Source of the DNA: Phorcus lineatus
Lineage: Eukaryota > Mollusca > Gastropoda > Trochida > Trochidae
NCBI GenBank assembly: GCA_921293015.1
Contig: OV121097.1
Location: 12,897,940-12,961,939, forward strand
Length of the DNA stretch: 64,000 nt
Reading direction: 5' to 3'
Shown here: one piece after another, positions 12,101-23,828 of the stretch
How positions within the stretch are numbered: the stretch's first letter is position 1
How the letters are laid out: each line of letters begins with the position of its first letter
Program-made: the position numbers and the translations under genes
The notes under the pieces: model-generated
The model's input: only the letters and a program-made list of their open reading frames with translations
Told to the model about the DNA's origin: nothing
Database searches by the model: none

Positions 12101-12404
12101 TAAGCTGACATTGGCTTTCTTCAAATTTTCATCGTTGATTGTAGGTCAATTGTAAGGAATAATACATAGACTGCTAAAGGGATTGCCAGTATGTGTCCCC
12201 AAAAACGGGCTATAATGCCTTTAAAAATATATACAGTGTTTTTTTTTGGAAAAAAAAAATCTTTTTGAAAGTCCTTGTTGCAGTAAAGGCTATCTTGAAT
12301 TAGGAATAACATTGATTTGATTTGAAAAATAGTTTGTCTGATTTTACTGTAGATTGCGTTGATCTCGATTTTAGTATAGCTTCTGCATTGTTAGGCCATG
12401 TATT
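9111..12404. other. long stretch without supported genes
   Basis: AT-rich DNA. 9780-10330 has somewhat higher complexity and CpG content but no splice-bounded open frame. Two similar pieces, AGGCCCGTGACAT (11493) and AGGTCCGTGACAT (about 11850), each followed by a pyrimidine-rich tract ending TTTTTCATTTATTTT, suggest an old duplication with a period near 355 bases. A minus-strand open frame at 10821-11069 has a GC-richer start (10975-11050) but no convincing splice sites. Confidence 0.45.
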
Positions 12405-12890
12405 CAGCGAGTTATTGATCAAGGATGATTTGAAGCTTATGGCGCAATCTGACGAACAAGATCACAGGTCTCGTCAAAGTGCAGTGCTGAGTGGTCATCA
12501 AGGACGCGATGATGTGTGGTAAATTACGGACGTTGGTTTCTACGTGATCTGCGTTCTTCACTTTGGACACGTAATGAGTTGTGGAGTGGCAACTTGGCCA
12601 TTTCCTTTTGTGAAGATGTCGTGTAGACTTAGACACTTTATAGTTTGAAGACTTGGCTAAGAGGCATGATGGGATTGTTGCAGACAAAACAGTCGGTCTC
12701 ATTTGACATTTTCATTTGTGGCGACCATTTGCTTTAATTTAATTGAGCGAGTTGGCCATTTTCTATCAAGATGTGTTTTGATTTGTCAAAGAGGATTGTT
12801 GGTGATTTAAGGCAATTGATACTGACAAAACGGTTTAGGTCACTTACAACTTAGTGGTGGCCATTTGAAATATTTTGCAATTTTGCAATA
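12405..12890. repeat. higher-GC block with ~159-bp diverged duplication
   Basis: Two related segments begin at ACTTGGCCATTT (12592) and GTTGGCCATTTTC (12751). Each carries GAAGATGT/CAAGATGT, a GGGATTGTTG/GGATTGTTGG piece, CTGACAAAACGG-like text and GGCGACCATTTG/GGTGGCCATTTG. Before them (12409-12522) the plus strand has an open frame with ordinary residue composition ending near a weak donor GTG|GTAAAT. I do not call it a gene. Confidence 0.4.
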
Positions 12891-14815
12891 AAATGACTTC
12901 ATTGCAAAACACATGATGAATGAGGTCACTGTATATCTTTTAAAGCATTTTGATGTTGTGTTAAATATTTAAAAAAAAAATTAATGTGAATTAGCTGAAA
13001 AAATTTGGCCGTGAATTGAAAAATTCCAACCAGGGCCACTGCTACGTACTGACATCATAAAATTGTTAATGTTGACGTTATGTACCATTGTTTGTGACTT
13101 CTCTCAAGAACTTCATTTTATTATGGAAAAAATCGTTTGCAGCGCCTTTGATCTTTCCCTAAATAATGTTAATATAATAACATTTTATGACATTAGGAAT
13201 GGTGAAATAAGTTTTCATCCCTTATAGGCCTATAACAAGTTTGAACTTCCACAAATTAAGTCTGCAGGGTTTAAAAAAGTTTTGTAAATAGAATATAAGA
13301 AAATATACATCTAATCTTGAAGTAATGATACTTTGTACTCAATTCCTCAACTTACCTTGAAATTTCCTTTAACATGCAATAGAGATTGATTTTCACACCA
13401 AATTTATTTCAGAATGATGGCAATAAATTTATGGATATTTGTATAATTTCATTATGAAATGTAAGGACATGCAGTTATATCCACTAAACTCAAACACTTG
13501 AATTTAACAAAACCTTCAAATTTGAGGGTTTACCGCCCCTCGAAGATGTCTTCATGTTACCATATGACGTATAACATCAGCTGCCAAAATTAAGGAGGTG
13601 GCTTCAGATTATGTCTGCATTAGCGACCCTCTTCCATGTTCAAAATCAATATTTCTTTGTTGAAATTCACAAATTCTAATCACCTTCAAGTTGAAGGGTT
13701 TAGCGCCTGAACAAACGCCCTTGAAATCTGTCATTTTTTATGCTAAAAACATCCCATTGTCTTTTGGTGATAAAACTAAGACCTTGACCTTTGGATTAAA
13801 ACAGGGCATCTGGTGTCACAAAATTGATTTCTAGAAATTCAATTTGTTTTTTAAGTTAATACTTTTGATGTAAGGCATTTTTGGAGACATTGCATCCGGC
13901 ATTAAAAGTAGGTTAGAATTTTTTGTTATAATTCACCAATGTAAATTTAGAATTATAGGCATGCAATTAATCGGCAGGATTTAGGCCATTGCGAATTGAT
14001 TAGAAAAGATTACAAAAATTCCTGATTAAATCTGTTTCCATAAAATTATGTCATTTGTGAAAAATTGTTTAGAATTATTTGAAGTTTTAATGAAAATCCT
14101 CACAACTGGTTCTGTTAGATTATTAGTAATAATTTTGAATTTTCTTTTATTCAGAAGTATGTTTTTGAAATTCATTATACAATTTTTACCACTATACAAA
14201 TGATTGGTAACACGTGTTCGATGAAGGAATTTGACCTACAATATATATCATAACTATGTGCATTAATATATGTAATGTTTTCAATTAATTTCAATATTCC
14301 TGTAGGCTATATAAGTATCAAGCCCAAATGTATAGAACTCTTATCACACCTATTTGATAAGGTGTCATTAGCAAAAAGAAAACATTTTGGAAAATGGTCC
14401 GGTGTCTCCTTTCACATAGCAGTTAATTCCAATTACCCTTTATGAAGTTGACAGTAATTCAAATTCTTTAGAATTGTGCTAAGGTTACTTTAGGCATTAT
14501 TATAAGGTCAACTAAGATGTGTTGGATACTGATTGAATCAAGATTTTTTAATGTTAGTCATTTAGTGATTTGAATCAAAAACTTGTTTGTTGAATATTTC
14601 ACTGTTTGATATACAGAACCATGGTATGCTGCCGATAGATTTGACATTGTTATTATTATTGTAGATGATTTTACAAAAGCTTCCTTTATGTATAGCTTAA
14701 AACAGCCTTCAGCAAAATTCCATGTTTGAGGAACAGTTTGAAAAAGTCTCTTGTCCAATGTTATGATAAAAGGACTTTTTAGTTCAATGGTTCCCACAGG
14801 GAATATACCTTTAAA
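12891..14815. other. AT-rich stretch; one local repeat pair
   Basis: ACCTTCAAATTTGAGGGTTTACCGCC (13510-13535) recurs in diverged form at about 13682-13706, ending TAGCGCC, suggesting a 170-base duplication. A strong minus-strand donor (TTTCAAG|GTAAGTTG, near 13335) has no open upstream exon with an acceptor and is taken as chance. Otherwise nothing is seen. Confidence 0.4.
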
Positions 14816-14890
14816 ATCTTAGATTACAAGCCGTGAGGTGGGTCACCCATTCATTGATCAGCCATGCTCATTGTTGCTGAACTTTCCTGA
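14816..14890 (+). repeat. dispersed GGTCACCCAT...TTGCTGAAC module
   Basis: Contains ATCTTAGATTA, then GTGGGTCACCCATTCATTGA, then TGCTCATTGTTGCTGAAC. The same order of words occurs in the fourth tandem copy near 56725-56790 and in inverse orientation at 16160-16225 and 5619-5663. It is probably a piece of an abundant SINE body. Confidence 0.6.
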
Positions 14891-15310
14891 AAATATTTAA
14901 CTATGAGCTATGCAAAGGATCATAACACTAAAAAAAAAACCTGCAGGTTAATTGTGAGGGTTAGGTGATTCCTGAATAACAATTACAAAAATAAAACCAT
15001 TTTTTAGAGACTGGATCCACTGTCGCTAATGAAGGGTGATAATTCCTCTGTGTCTCTGGCTGGCTTGTCTCAGCTTGGAAGAAAAGTCCATGAGCCTTGG
15101 GCAGGATTTTCTTTCTTTTACTCACAAGAACCAGATTCCTCCGTAATTGGTCATTAAGCGAGGTAATTCCCTCACACGATGGCCAGTCGATCGGTCAGTA
15201 TAGTTACCAGTAACAGGCTGACTAGACATAGTGACCGATGGCTAAGAGGATATCAGTGTTCCATTATAACTAAGCTGGACTTGACTGACCGTTCAAATAT
15301 TGCGTTTGTC
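14891..15310. other. higher-complexity block, possible exon or CNE
   Basis: The plus strand has a good pyrimidine-rich acceptor (GCTTGTCTCAG, about 15077) followed by two alternative open frames of 23 and 27 codons, then a weak donor GCGAG|GTAATT. The block to 15310 is of ordinary complexity with CpGs and short internal repeats (GACCGATGG, GACTGACCG). It could be a short terminal exon or a conserved non-coding element. Confidence 0.25.
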
Positions 15311-16018
15311 AGTGTTCGTATGAATCTGTTTCAGTTTCTTGGATTCTGGAAATTATAATGGCGCTAATGGTTTATTGTAATTTGTTAAAGGTTAACGTGA
15401 TTTGACCTAAGAATCAATATCATATTTGTCATTTTCTTGTTTTTTGCTTTTGCAATATAAATCTTGTACTGAGGTGATATTGGTGATGGTTAAAACATAT
15501 ATGTACTTGACTGACCTTTCAAATTTTCATTGGTAACTGTTGGTAAGATTTTCTTTGTTTTGTGGCTTTTTGAATTTAAAACTGGCACTAAGGGGATCTT
15601 GGAGTAACTAACATTTAGTCCCTGAAAACAAATCCTGAAAAATAATCATTTTATCAAATATATGAAAGGAGCCAGAGAGAAATAGGTATTTCAGTTAAAT
15701 TTGCAAAGAATCTACCTACATCAACAAATATTTTATAAAAAATGATCTACCTGACCTTACCAAACCCTCAAAATGAGGCAGTCAATGAGAGATTGTTTCT
15801 ATTTCTGCAATAAGCTGGATTTTACTCGCTATAAAGGGGATGCTTTCATTAATTAGACTGATCACTTTCCTCTAATCCTATTAGCAGTACGATAAAGTCA
15901 ATTTGTAGCCGAGCCCTTGACAGTGCAAGTGGTTTGATGAATTATGATATGATAGGATATGATAATTGAATCTGGGTAATTGAATTGATTAACAAATATG
16001 AAACAATTTTGAAGAATT
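15311..16018. other. no feature recognised
   Basis: AT-rich DNA without supported genes or repeats. Confidence 0.4.
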
Positions 16019-16134
16019 CAGTAAATGATTCTATGTTACAGTAAATGATTCTATGCTACAGAAAATGATTCCTATACAGTAAATGATCAATGTTACAGAA
16101 TATGATTTTATGTTACAGTTAATGATTTCATGTA
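16019..16134 (+). repeat. 20-bp tandem repeat, about six units
   Basis: Units of CAGTAAATGATTCTATGTTA with minor changes (TATGCTACAGAAAATGATT, ACAGTTAATGATTTCATG). Confidence 0.8.
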
Positions 16135-16159
16135 CACAAGGCTTGGAGTGTTCTTTAAC

Positions 16160-16225
16160 CGAGACATTTAATGTAGTTCAGCAACATTGGGCACAGCTCA
16201 ACATGTAATGGGTGACCCACTTTAG
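16160..16225 (-). repeat. dispersed GGTCACCCAT...TTGCTGAAC module, inverted
   Basis: The plus strand reads GTAGTTCAGCAACATTGGGC and then AATGGGTGACCCAC, which is the reverse complement of the module at 14816-14890. Confidence 0.55.
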
Positions 16226-16779
16226 GGTTTGATAATTATGAACTTGAAGGGTGATAATCTGACGAACACTGAGACATAAATTTAAGATTTATGGTGTCAC
16301 CTTGGGAAAGTGAATTTATTCAGTACGTGCCGCTGTTCACCAAGCTGTATGATTGGGTACCTGGTTAAAGGTGGATTGGTTATCACTGTAATAAGCTGTT
16401 TGTATTCAACCGAACAACTGATATGAGTTAGCATCAAGCATGTGTATTGAAAATTACTGTCCTCATTATTGAAGATGTTATTGTATTAACTAAGCCTTGT
16501 AATCAATATTTTTCTTGTTGAAAGTATATATTTGTATATACAAAAACCTTTCAAAATACTTATAAGATTCAAAATAAATTTAATATTCTGGTTTAAATAT
16601 TTTGAACAATTATTTCATGGTATTTTTTTCATGAGATATAAATGAATTATCTCCTTATATCTCATATCCGTCTTTCAAATATGCATGTGGCATAGAAAGT
16701 AGTAAAGCCTCTAGCAGTGATTTAAATCTATACCAAGGGGCTGAAATTAATGGTGGGGGAAATCATACATTCAGAAACA
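16226..16779. other. no feature recognised
   Basis: AT-rich DNA without supported genes. Confidence 0.4.
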
Positions 16780-17260
16780 TTCATCCTGTGGGTAATCGTA
16801 AATTGTACGCCAGTAATTGTAAATCGCACGTAGGTTTTGCTCAATTTTGCGCCCACAATCAAGTGTCTACTCTAGTCGGAGGGCGAATGATTTCTTTCGA
16901 TCACCTGTTGTCCTCGTGAGAGTGTTAATTCGAAAGTCGGACGTATTGAGTCCTCGAGAAATAATGAAGAGCGGTGTTTGTCGTTATTGAGTGATTCCTT
17001 CGCAATAATTGTCCTGACTTGACCACAAGGGTGACCTGTTGAGAGGTCGCCTGACACGTGCTTCATTACCTTCACAAACAGAAGAGTTCACAACATGCTG
17101 TTAACTTCCTGTGATTGCTGTGATGTGATTGACAGTTGGATTTGCGATCCCGCAGATCGTTAATCAAACTTTGACATCGCAAGCCTCTCTCTGGTAATTT
17201 GAGCTGTGATTGAAATGCTAGGACGTAGCTATTATGTCATAATTAAGAAGCCGGGAATAA
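16780..17260. other. higher-complexity block, possible CNE
   Basis: GC rises here and CpGs are frequent. A minus-strand open frame at 16872-17075 has ordinary residue composition (for example HPCGQVRTIIAKESLNNDKH) and a possible donor GACAACAG|GTGATC. The acceptor side is weak (CTCTCAACAG, or GTTTGTGAAG), so it is not called as an exon. Conserved non-coding DNA is an equal possibility. Confidence 0.25.
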
Positions 17261-17789
17261 TTGCGTGATGTCTTCAGAAAAGTCTTCTCTCTACTGTTAA
17301 TTATGTGTTTTTGAAATGACAGGAAGTTAAAAACAGAGTCTGAAATGATAAATCTTATTCAGGATATTATACTTAGCAAATGTTTCCTGCTTAGGACAGA
17401 AACAAATGAGGGAACGTGGAAACATAACATTAATTGATTGTTTTGATGAAATTAAAAACAAATGAATTTTATGCTTTGATAATTTGAAATTAAACATCTG
17501 ACTTATGAAAGGAAAACGTTGCCGTATCAATTTTAAAGAAGAATTAAAATGAAAGTAATTATTATTATCTTAATTAAGTGTATATAGAATATATATGTAA
17601 GTAATTAAGATTTTTGGGGTTTCCTTTGAAGATAAAGTATGTAGTGAATGATTGTTTAATGAAAAAAATATTTCTTGCTTTTCAGTTCTAACCTATTGAA
17701 TTATTTTTTAAATGATATTTAATATTTTTTCAAAAGCAATGTATAACCTCAAAATAATAACCAATGAAAGATATTCGCATTGCCTAACT
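17261..17789. other. no feature recognised
   Basis: AT-rich flank of the minisatellite. Confidence 0.4.
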
Positions 17790-18650
17790 CCCTTGTCTTT
17801 CACATGGGCAGTTTGTTTCCCCTTGTCTTGCCCCAGGGCTGTTTGTTTCCCCTTGTCTTGCCCATGGGCTGTTTGTTTCCCCTTGTCTTGCCCATGGGCT
17901 GTTTGTTCCCCCTTGTCTTGCCCATGGGCTGTTCCCCCTTGTCTTGCCCATGGGCTGTTCTCCTTGTCTTGCACATGGGCTGTTCCCCCTTGTCTTGCAC
18001 ATGGGCTGTTCCCCCTTGTCTTGCATACGGGCTGTTCCCCCTTGTTGCCCATGGGCTGTTCCCCCTTGTCTTGCTCTTTGCTGTTCTCCTTGTCATGCAC
18101 ATGGGCTGTTCCCCCTTGTCTTGCACATGGGCTGTTCCCCCTTGTCTTGCATACGGGCTGTTCCCCCTTGTCTTGCATACGGGCTGTTCCCCCTTGTCTT
18201 GCTCTTTGCTGTTCTCCTTGTCTTGCACATGGGCTGTTCCCCCTTGTCATGCACATGGGCTGTTCCCCCTGGTCTTGTACATGGGCTGTTCCCCCCTGTC
18301 TTGCACATGGGCTGTTCCCCCTTGTCATGCATATGGGCTGTTCCCCCTGGTCTTGTACATGGGCTGTTCCCCCTGGTCTTGCACATGGGCTGTTCCCCCT
18401 TGTCTTGCATACGGGCTGTTCCCCCTTGTTGCACATGGGCTGTTCCCCCTTGTCTTGAAAATGAGCTTTTCCCCCTTGTCATGCACATGTGCTTTTCCCC
18501 CATGACTTGCACATAGGCTGTTTCCCTTGTCTTGCTCTTTGCTGTTCCCCCTCGTCATGCACATGGGCTATTCCCCCATGTCATACAAATGGAAGGTTCC
18601 CCCTTACCTTGCAAATGAGCTGTTCCCCTTGTCTTGCCCATGGCCTCATC
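17790..18650 (+). repeat. GC-rich 26/30-bp minisatellite, about 33 units
   Basis: The unit is essentially GGCTGTTCCCCCTTGTCTTG plus CACATG (26 bases). The first units (to about 17935) are 30-base variants with GTTTGTTTCCCC. A CTCTTTGCTGTTCTCC variant recurs near 18071, 18202 and 18531, showing higher-order duplication. The unit lacks stop codons in most frames of both strands, and 26 is not a multiple of three. Long open frames therefore appear on both strands with a 26-residue period (for example KTRGNSPCARQGGTAHVQDK on minus). These are by-products of the repeat, not called genes. The base composition contrasts sharply with the AT-rich flanks. Confidence 0.9.
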
Positions 18651-19239
18651 ATAATAATTGTCTTTCGATACTAAACAAGGAATGTAAAGACATTTTATGC
18701 CAGTAATTATGAGAAAGGTATATACATACCTCTCTTCTTCATAAAATTTGAATCTGCCATTATATAAGACAATCAAAATAACTAAAAGAGATACTTTGTC
18801 CTTTTTTGTTTGATTTTATAATTTCTATGTGTAGAAATGATAAATGCCATTTCAAATAGGAATGAGACTAGTGCTGTCTGTTTGAGAAACTTCATTTCAC
18901 AGCATTGATATATAGGTGATCTCCCATTTGACAAACCTCCAGTTAGCAGACAACCCACATTTCAGTGAACAGTGAAACCTGACAGGGTCATTTTTTCCCA
19001 TGTAATGTCTGTTGAAAGTGGATGATATTTTTTTTTCAAAATCCAATAAGGTTAGAAATTTGCAGTCTACAATTCTTTATCAAAATCTTGTAAAACAATT
19101 ATTTTTGATAATCAACTCATTGCTTTTGAAAAATGTGAAACACCAATTTTGATATTTCAAACTCAAAATAAACTATTGTCAATATGAAGATCAAAAAGAA
19201 GAGGACACACCCAAATGTTTTGATTCAAATTCAATGGTT
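18651..19239. other. no feature recognised
   Basis: AT-rich DNA after the minisatellite. Confidence 0.4.
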
Positions 19240-19720
19240 TCAAGCCATCTTCAGACATGGGACTCACTGACACAAGATTGATGGCCTTATATCAGTCGGT
19301 AATTACGAGACCGTAATTTACACTCAGCTTGGGCTATATTGAACCATGTCTGAAACATACAACATTTACATCAGATAAAAGGGGTAATTATCCCCCTTTG
19401 CTTGAGTCCAACATACGAACTTGCGCGTGGCAGTCAAGTTGTTCATTGCGTTACAAATCCCCTTAGATCTTCTTAATTGTTTCTCCACACCTGAAAACCC
19501 CCACCTTTTCTTTAACAATCTCTTGCTTCATCAAAATCATGTTGCAAACCGAGTTTGTCTGCGGAACCATGTGTGATTCTTAGAGTTTGTCCGTGTTGCG
19601 AATTAAGAATCTGTCTAATCGGATTTTCGTTCAGACATTTTAAAATTGAAGTAGTAGACGGTTGCTAAGGGAATACCCTTATGGAATCCTAAGGAGATTT
19701 TCAAGAATTACACGACTAGA
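19240..19720. other. higher-complexity block, possible CNE
   Basis: Non-repetitive DNA with TAATTA-type and CpG-containing motifs and no long open frame. It includes GGTAATTACGAGACCGTAATT and GGGGTAATTATCCCC, short inverted motifs. Conservation is inferred only from composition. Confidence 0.22.
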
Positions 19721-20554
19721 CTTCCATCAAATCTTGCCTACGTAAATATATTATAGTAACCTTATTACAGGTATAGCTGGTCCCTTTACATTAACCCTTT
19801 ACTTGCCATTGTGGAGTACTGAGTCTGTCATTGGCTGCAATTACCTGATTTTCCCCTTTTGTTGGGTTAAAATACCTTTATTTCACCCACTGGTATGGTT
19901 TGGCATTTATTAGTTCAGCTTATGAAGGGTTATTGTTATTTGAAGATGTTTGCATCAGGTAAACGGTTAATGTAACTCATATACAGATATTTCTTTTTGC
20001 GGAGATGTTATTCATACAATATGGCGGGATCATTCAGCAAGAAATCTTTGATTATACTTAAGAGCATTTTTTTTTCAAAATAGTCTTATAAATTTCTTGA
20101 ATGACCTTTGTACTATCACAAGAGTATATTTATATATTTTGGTTATCCCAAATTTATTTGTGGATTCCTTTCATGTTCATAAAGATTAATTCAACTTTCA
20201 TCACAAATAGATTGTTGACCCTGGAGCCTAAAAAATCCTGATTTCAGTTATCATTTAACCAAAATGTCTTAAGTTAAATTACACTAGGTGCTTGATAAAT
20301 TACTATCTTTGTCTGCTTAAGTCATCCATTCTATGTGCTTTTTCTTGATTTGCAACTGTATGCAGCATCTTTCATTTCTGCTAATTCTATTAGTTGATCA
20401 CTACAGATCAAGGAATTTATAAGTCTGGGGAAGGGGGGTTAGAGGGATAAGGGTCACTTATCGAGGGTGTGGGGGATAGGAGCAAGGAAGTTGAACAAAT
20501 TATGTAAGTAAATAATTTTTGAAAGTGAAGTTAAATCGTTCATCACCTAATCTT
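19721..20554. other. no feature recognised
   Basis: AT-rich DNA. A short G-rich patch (about 20425-20480) stands out but has no clear structure. Confidence 0.4.
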
Positions 20555-20820
20555 GTAGACAGACATGAAAGCAACAAGCCGGCATGTGTATATTGATATT
20601 CCAGACTGCAAATGGCGGGAAGAATTTTGACATAGATGCATGATATGCCTATCATTGTTTATCTAATCAAGACTGCCGGCAGACATGCTAATATTGAAAA
20701 GCAGAAAGGATTAATGGAATAGGATTTTAAGGCAGACAATGAAGGCAACAGACATGAGCATTCATATTCCAGATTACAAATGGCGGAAAGATGTTTGACA
20801 GTGATGCATGAGGTGTGGAG
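20555..20820 (+). repeat. ~172-bp diverged tandem duplication
   Basis: The first copy (20555-20650) has GACAGACATGAAAGCAACA, ATATTCCAGACTGCAAATGG and TTTGACATAGATGCATGA. The second (20725-20815) has GGCAGACAATGAAGGCAACA, ATATTCCAGATTACAAATGG and TTTGACAGTGATGCATGA. The order and spacing of these words are preserved. Confidence 0.65.
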
Positions 20821-21170
20821 ACAATAGGTACTCCTTACACTGTTTGAATAAGTAGCAAACAGATTCAGTGGCTTTCAACCTCCCATTTTGGAATTTCGTA
20901 AAAAATCAACCTTGAATATGGTGAACCCACAATCTGAACCCCCGGTTTTCAAAAGGTGTAGGATTCAAAGGTGTCATCAATCCTGGATCCCCTACTGAAA
21001 TTAACAAAGTTTGGAGTGTATTTTATGTTGGCATGGTAGCACATGCATACAAGGTCTGTTTCCATTGCTCAGTAAACTCTTATCAGTGAAGTTCAGCAAA
21101 GATGGGCAAGACTTGCCTGAAAATGGTAAACCAATCCATTCTAGACAAACTGCAAATTTGAAGGACATAT
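20821..21170. other. no feature recognised
   Basis: Ordinary AT-rich DNA. Short open frames on both strands at 21001-21232 lack splice context. Confidence 0.4.
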
Positions 21171-21316
21171 TGTTGTGCAAGAGTTTCAATGTGGCTCATT
21201 GTTCCTGTAGACTTTTGGCAGAATCTCAATAAACATAATCTCCTTAAAAAGATAATATCCTAGACAAACTGTTAGATGAAGTCTGTCACAGTTTCTGGAA
21301 TCTGTGTATTATTTAT
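21171..21316 (+). repeat. 146-bp repeat, copy 1 (copy 2 at 23934-24079)
   Basis: Begins TGTTGTGCAAGAGTTTCAAT and runs through CAATAAACATAATCTCC and AAAAAGATAATATC. It is nearly identical to 23934-24079 in the same orientation, with only a handful of differences, 2763 bases apart. The end points are the same in both. Either a recent local duplication or two copies of a short interspersed repeat. Confidence 0.85.
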
Positions 21317-21813
21317 ACCCAGGGTAATTGACTTAATGTGTCTCTGTTCAAGCAGGAATGAATTGGGGTACCTAATACAATATGATGGTAGTTTGAATAT
21401 GAACCTTGAGTTCTTGAACTGTATTCTACAAAAGAGTGTTTTACCTGTTGACAGTAAGTTGTACTAGGTCAGCAATATAAACTCTTGTGTTAAAGAATAA
21501 ATACCCTAAATGAATTACATTATTATTCAAGCATGAGCAGATATGCTAATTAGCATCTTTCATTATTATTAGAATAAAAACATTTTGCATTTAGGAATCC
21601 ATGACATTTCCCTGTTGAACTAGTTACAATTACGAAATATGGCAACCTCTAACATCAGGGAAATGTTCAGTGAAGGACAGTTTTGCCCTGAATAATAATA
21701 AATGAATAACAGTTGATCGTTAAGGTTTTTCTATTTCTTTTCTAGCATTTCCAATTTAAGCAGTTGAAGTTCTGTTTTTTCTTAAACATAAACATGGCAG
21801 GGAAATATAAAAC
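21317..21813. other. no feature recognised
   Basis: AT-rich DNA between two duplications. Confidence 0.4.
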
Positions 21814-22240
21814 CTTGACCAAGGCGACTGGTGATGAAGTCATAAAACTACTTTTATTGACACCTCTTACCATTGTTTTGTAGTGTCAGTCAAAAACCAA
21901 AATAAAGGACAATGCTTGTGATGTTTGCTGGGAGAATGCTAAAATTCCTGTTAATTCATTTAACATGTGAAGTGTCAAATTATAAACCCTAGGTAGAACT
22001 TGTTAAGTTCTTTAAATTGCAAATGTCCTTGACCAAGGCCACTAGTGATGAAGTCATAAAACTACTTTTATTGACGCTGATAACCATTGTTTTGCAGTTT
22101 CAGTCAAAAACCAAAATAAAGGACAGTGCTTGTGATGTTTGCTGGAAGAATGCTAAAATTCCTGTTAATTTATTTAACATGTGAAGTGTTGAATTATAAA
22201 CCCCAGGTAGAACTTGTTAAGTTCTTTAAATTGCAAATGG
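21814..22240 (+). repeat. 214-bp direct tandem duplication
   Basis: CTTGACCAAGGCGACTGGTG starts copy 1 and the corresponding word starts copy 2 at 22028. Copies are about 93% alike through AAACTACTTTTATTGACGC, AAAGGACAGTGCTTGTGATG and TAGAACTTGTTAAGTTCTTT. The clean period and high identity indicate a fairly recent duplication. The open frame at 22126-22329 spans copy 2 and its flank and is not called. Confidence 0.9.
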
Positions 22241-22924
22241 CTGAAAGGAATTCGACATTGATACTTGAGCCTGTGAATGGAAGCAAAATCTTTGACATTG
22301 TTAGAATAAGAAACAATTCTTGTAACTAGGTGTAACATTGATTAAAGTGTATTGTTGCTGAAGGGCCAAAGGTATAACTAGATGTGAGTGCTTGATGTGA
22401 TTTCTCCAGGGGTTGGTTTCATTCTACTTGGTCTGTTGGCGCCGTCGGCTTCGCTGCTGCACACTGTTTAAACAGTTCTTGCACCATTATGCTTGTATTT
22501 GTTATTGGTGGGGGAATTGAATTGGAAATAACAAGGATGGAAGACTGTCTCTAAGTCTCTGATGTCAAGATATTGTGCTAGTTTTTTCAAAAGTGTTATG
22601 TGTGTTATTTGATGAATCATATTGGAGCCTCAAATATTGATTTTCATCCAGATCCTTTGAGACTTGTTTTCATGATTTTACTATTTTGTACAGGGAAATA
22701 TGAGGAAAATAATTATTCAGAAGATGTAGAAATGCTATAAGTAAGCAGATTCTTACATGTCCATTACACCAGTGCACATATGATAACATTACATTGGTTA
22801 TTGATACTATTATCTCCAAACAACTCTTACACTTGTATTTGTTGTTTCTAGGTGAAGGAGTATCAGAAATAGCAAGCTAGCATGTTATGGATTGCTAAGA
22901 AACTTAAGAAACAGCATCTTCATA
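22241..22924. other. no feature recognised
   Basis: AT-rich DNA with one GC-richer patch (TTGGCGCCGTCGGCTTCGCTG, about 22436-22456) and no supported gene. Confidence 0.4.
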
Positions 22925-23360
22925 ATGTTACATAGCCAAACATCGCAAAACATCGCCCACCCACTGAAAGAGTAGATGAACAGCCGAGTGTAGGGAGAGC
23001 ACAGTTCTTAAAACATTTGGCTGTTTTTCAGGAATACCTGAAAAGTATAGCCTTTCTTCAGTTTCCAAAATAAATATTATTAGATGTAAAATTAGATTCA
23101 GGATCAGTTCAGAATTCACTAGTTTGCTAGGCATAAGATTTTCAGTCTCCACAATAATTCTTAATGGATGTTTGAATCAGTGAGAACTTGTGTGATAAGT
23201 ATAGGATAGCAATGAATTCTCAAACAGTGTAATCTAACATCGCTTCATCCACCCCTGAAAAAAATAGAAAATGGAGTCAGGAGATCTGTTAAGATGTTTG
23301 GCCGATTTTCAAGAATCCTGTCGAAAGGAAGACTTAACTCTGACCTCCAAAATAAGAAAT
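22925..23360 (+). repeat. ~310-bp diverged repeat pair
   Basis: Copy 1 (about 22945-23075): ACATCGCCCACCCACTGAAA, AAAACATTTGGCTGTTTTTC, AGGAATACCTGAAAAG, CAGTTTCCAAAATAA. Copy 2 (about 23238-23352): ACATCGCTTCATCCACCCCT, AAGATGTTTGGCCGATTTTC, AAGAATCCTGTCGAAAG, TGACCTCCAAAATAA. A partial third copy follows at about 23824 (ATGTTTGGCTTATTTTC). Confidence 0.6.
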
Positions 23361-23486
23361 TTGCTGATTTGAGGAGAAAAAGGAAAATTTGAAAAGATGA
23401 AGACACCTTATACGTAATATAACAGTCATAATAATAATAAATATAATATATCATTGCCCATCATGCCAACAGACTATAGGAGAGCT

Positions 23487-23828
23487 ATTTAAGGGCAGTA
23501 GCACCTTTATTTTAGATAAATGAAGTGATCTATAGTAAATGAAAACAAATTTTACCGATTGCAAAACTATGTTTTTAATCAAAAGAAGCGGTCTCAAAAG
23601 TTACGGTTATCAGTAAAACTATATGGGAATCCATTTCCCCGACTTAAGATGATTTAAAGGTCACACAAATATGGCCGCTAGATTTTTAATGATTTCTTGT
23701 AAAACTGAGATTTGGTTGTGAAATGAGATATTCTGACCCCTGAAGATATTACCTATGGAAAAAAGAATCACCCTCAGGGAAAATTTGGAGAATAATTCTT
23801 ACAAAAACGGGCTAATGTCCCTTTAAAT
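23487..23828. mobile_element. possible MITE with imperfect inverted ends
   Basis: The left end ATTTAAGGGCAGTAGCACC pairs with the reverse complement of the right end, ATTTAAAGGGACATTAGCCC. Length is about 342 bases with no coding capacity. A related end (ACGGGCTATAATGCCTTTAAA) is seen alone at about 12204-12224. The superfamily is not determinable. Confidence 0.4.

Noticed and set aside
13320..13400. Minus-strand donor TTTCAAG|GTAAGTTG
   Set aside because: No acceptor-bounded open exon exists upstream of it.
17708..18516. Long open frames on both strands (up to 248 codons)
   Set aside because: They arise from a stop-free 26-bp unit cycling through frames; there is no start context, splice signal or recognisable domain.
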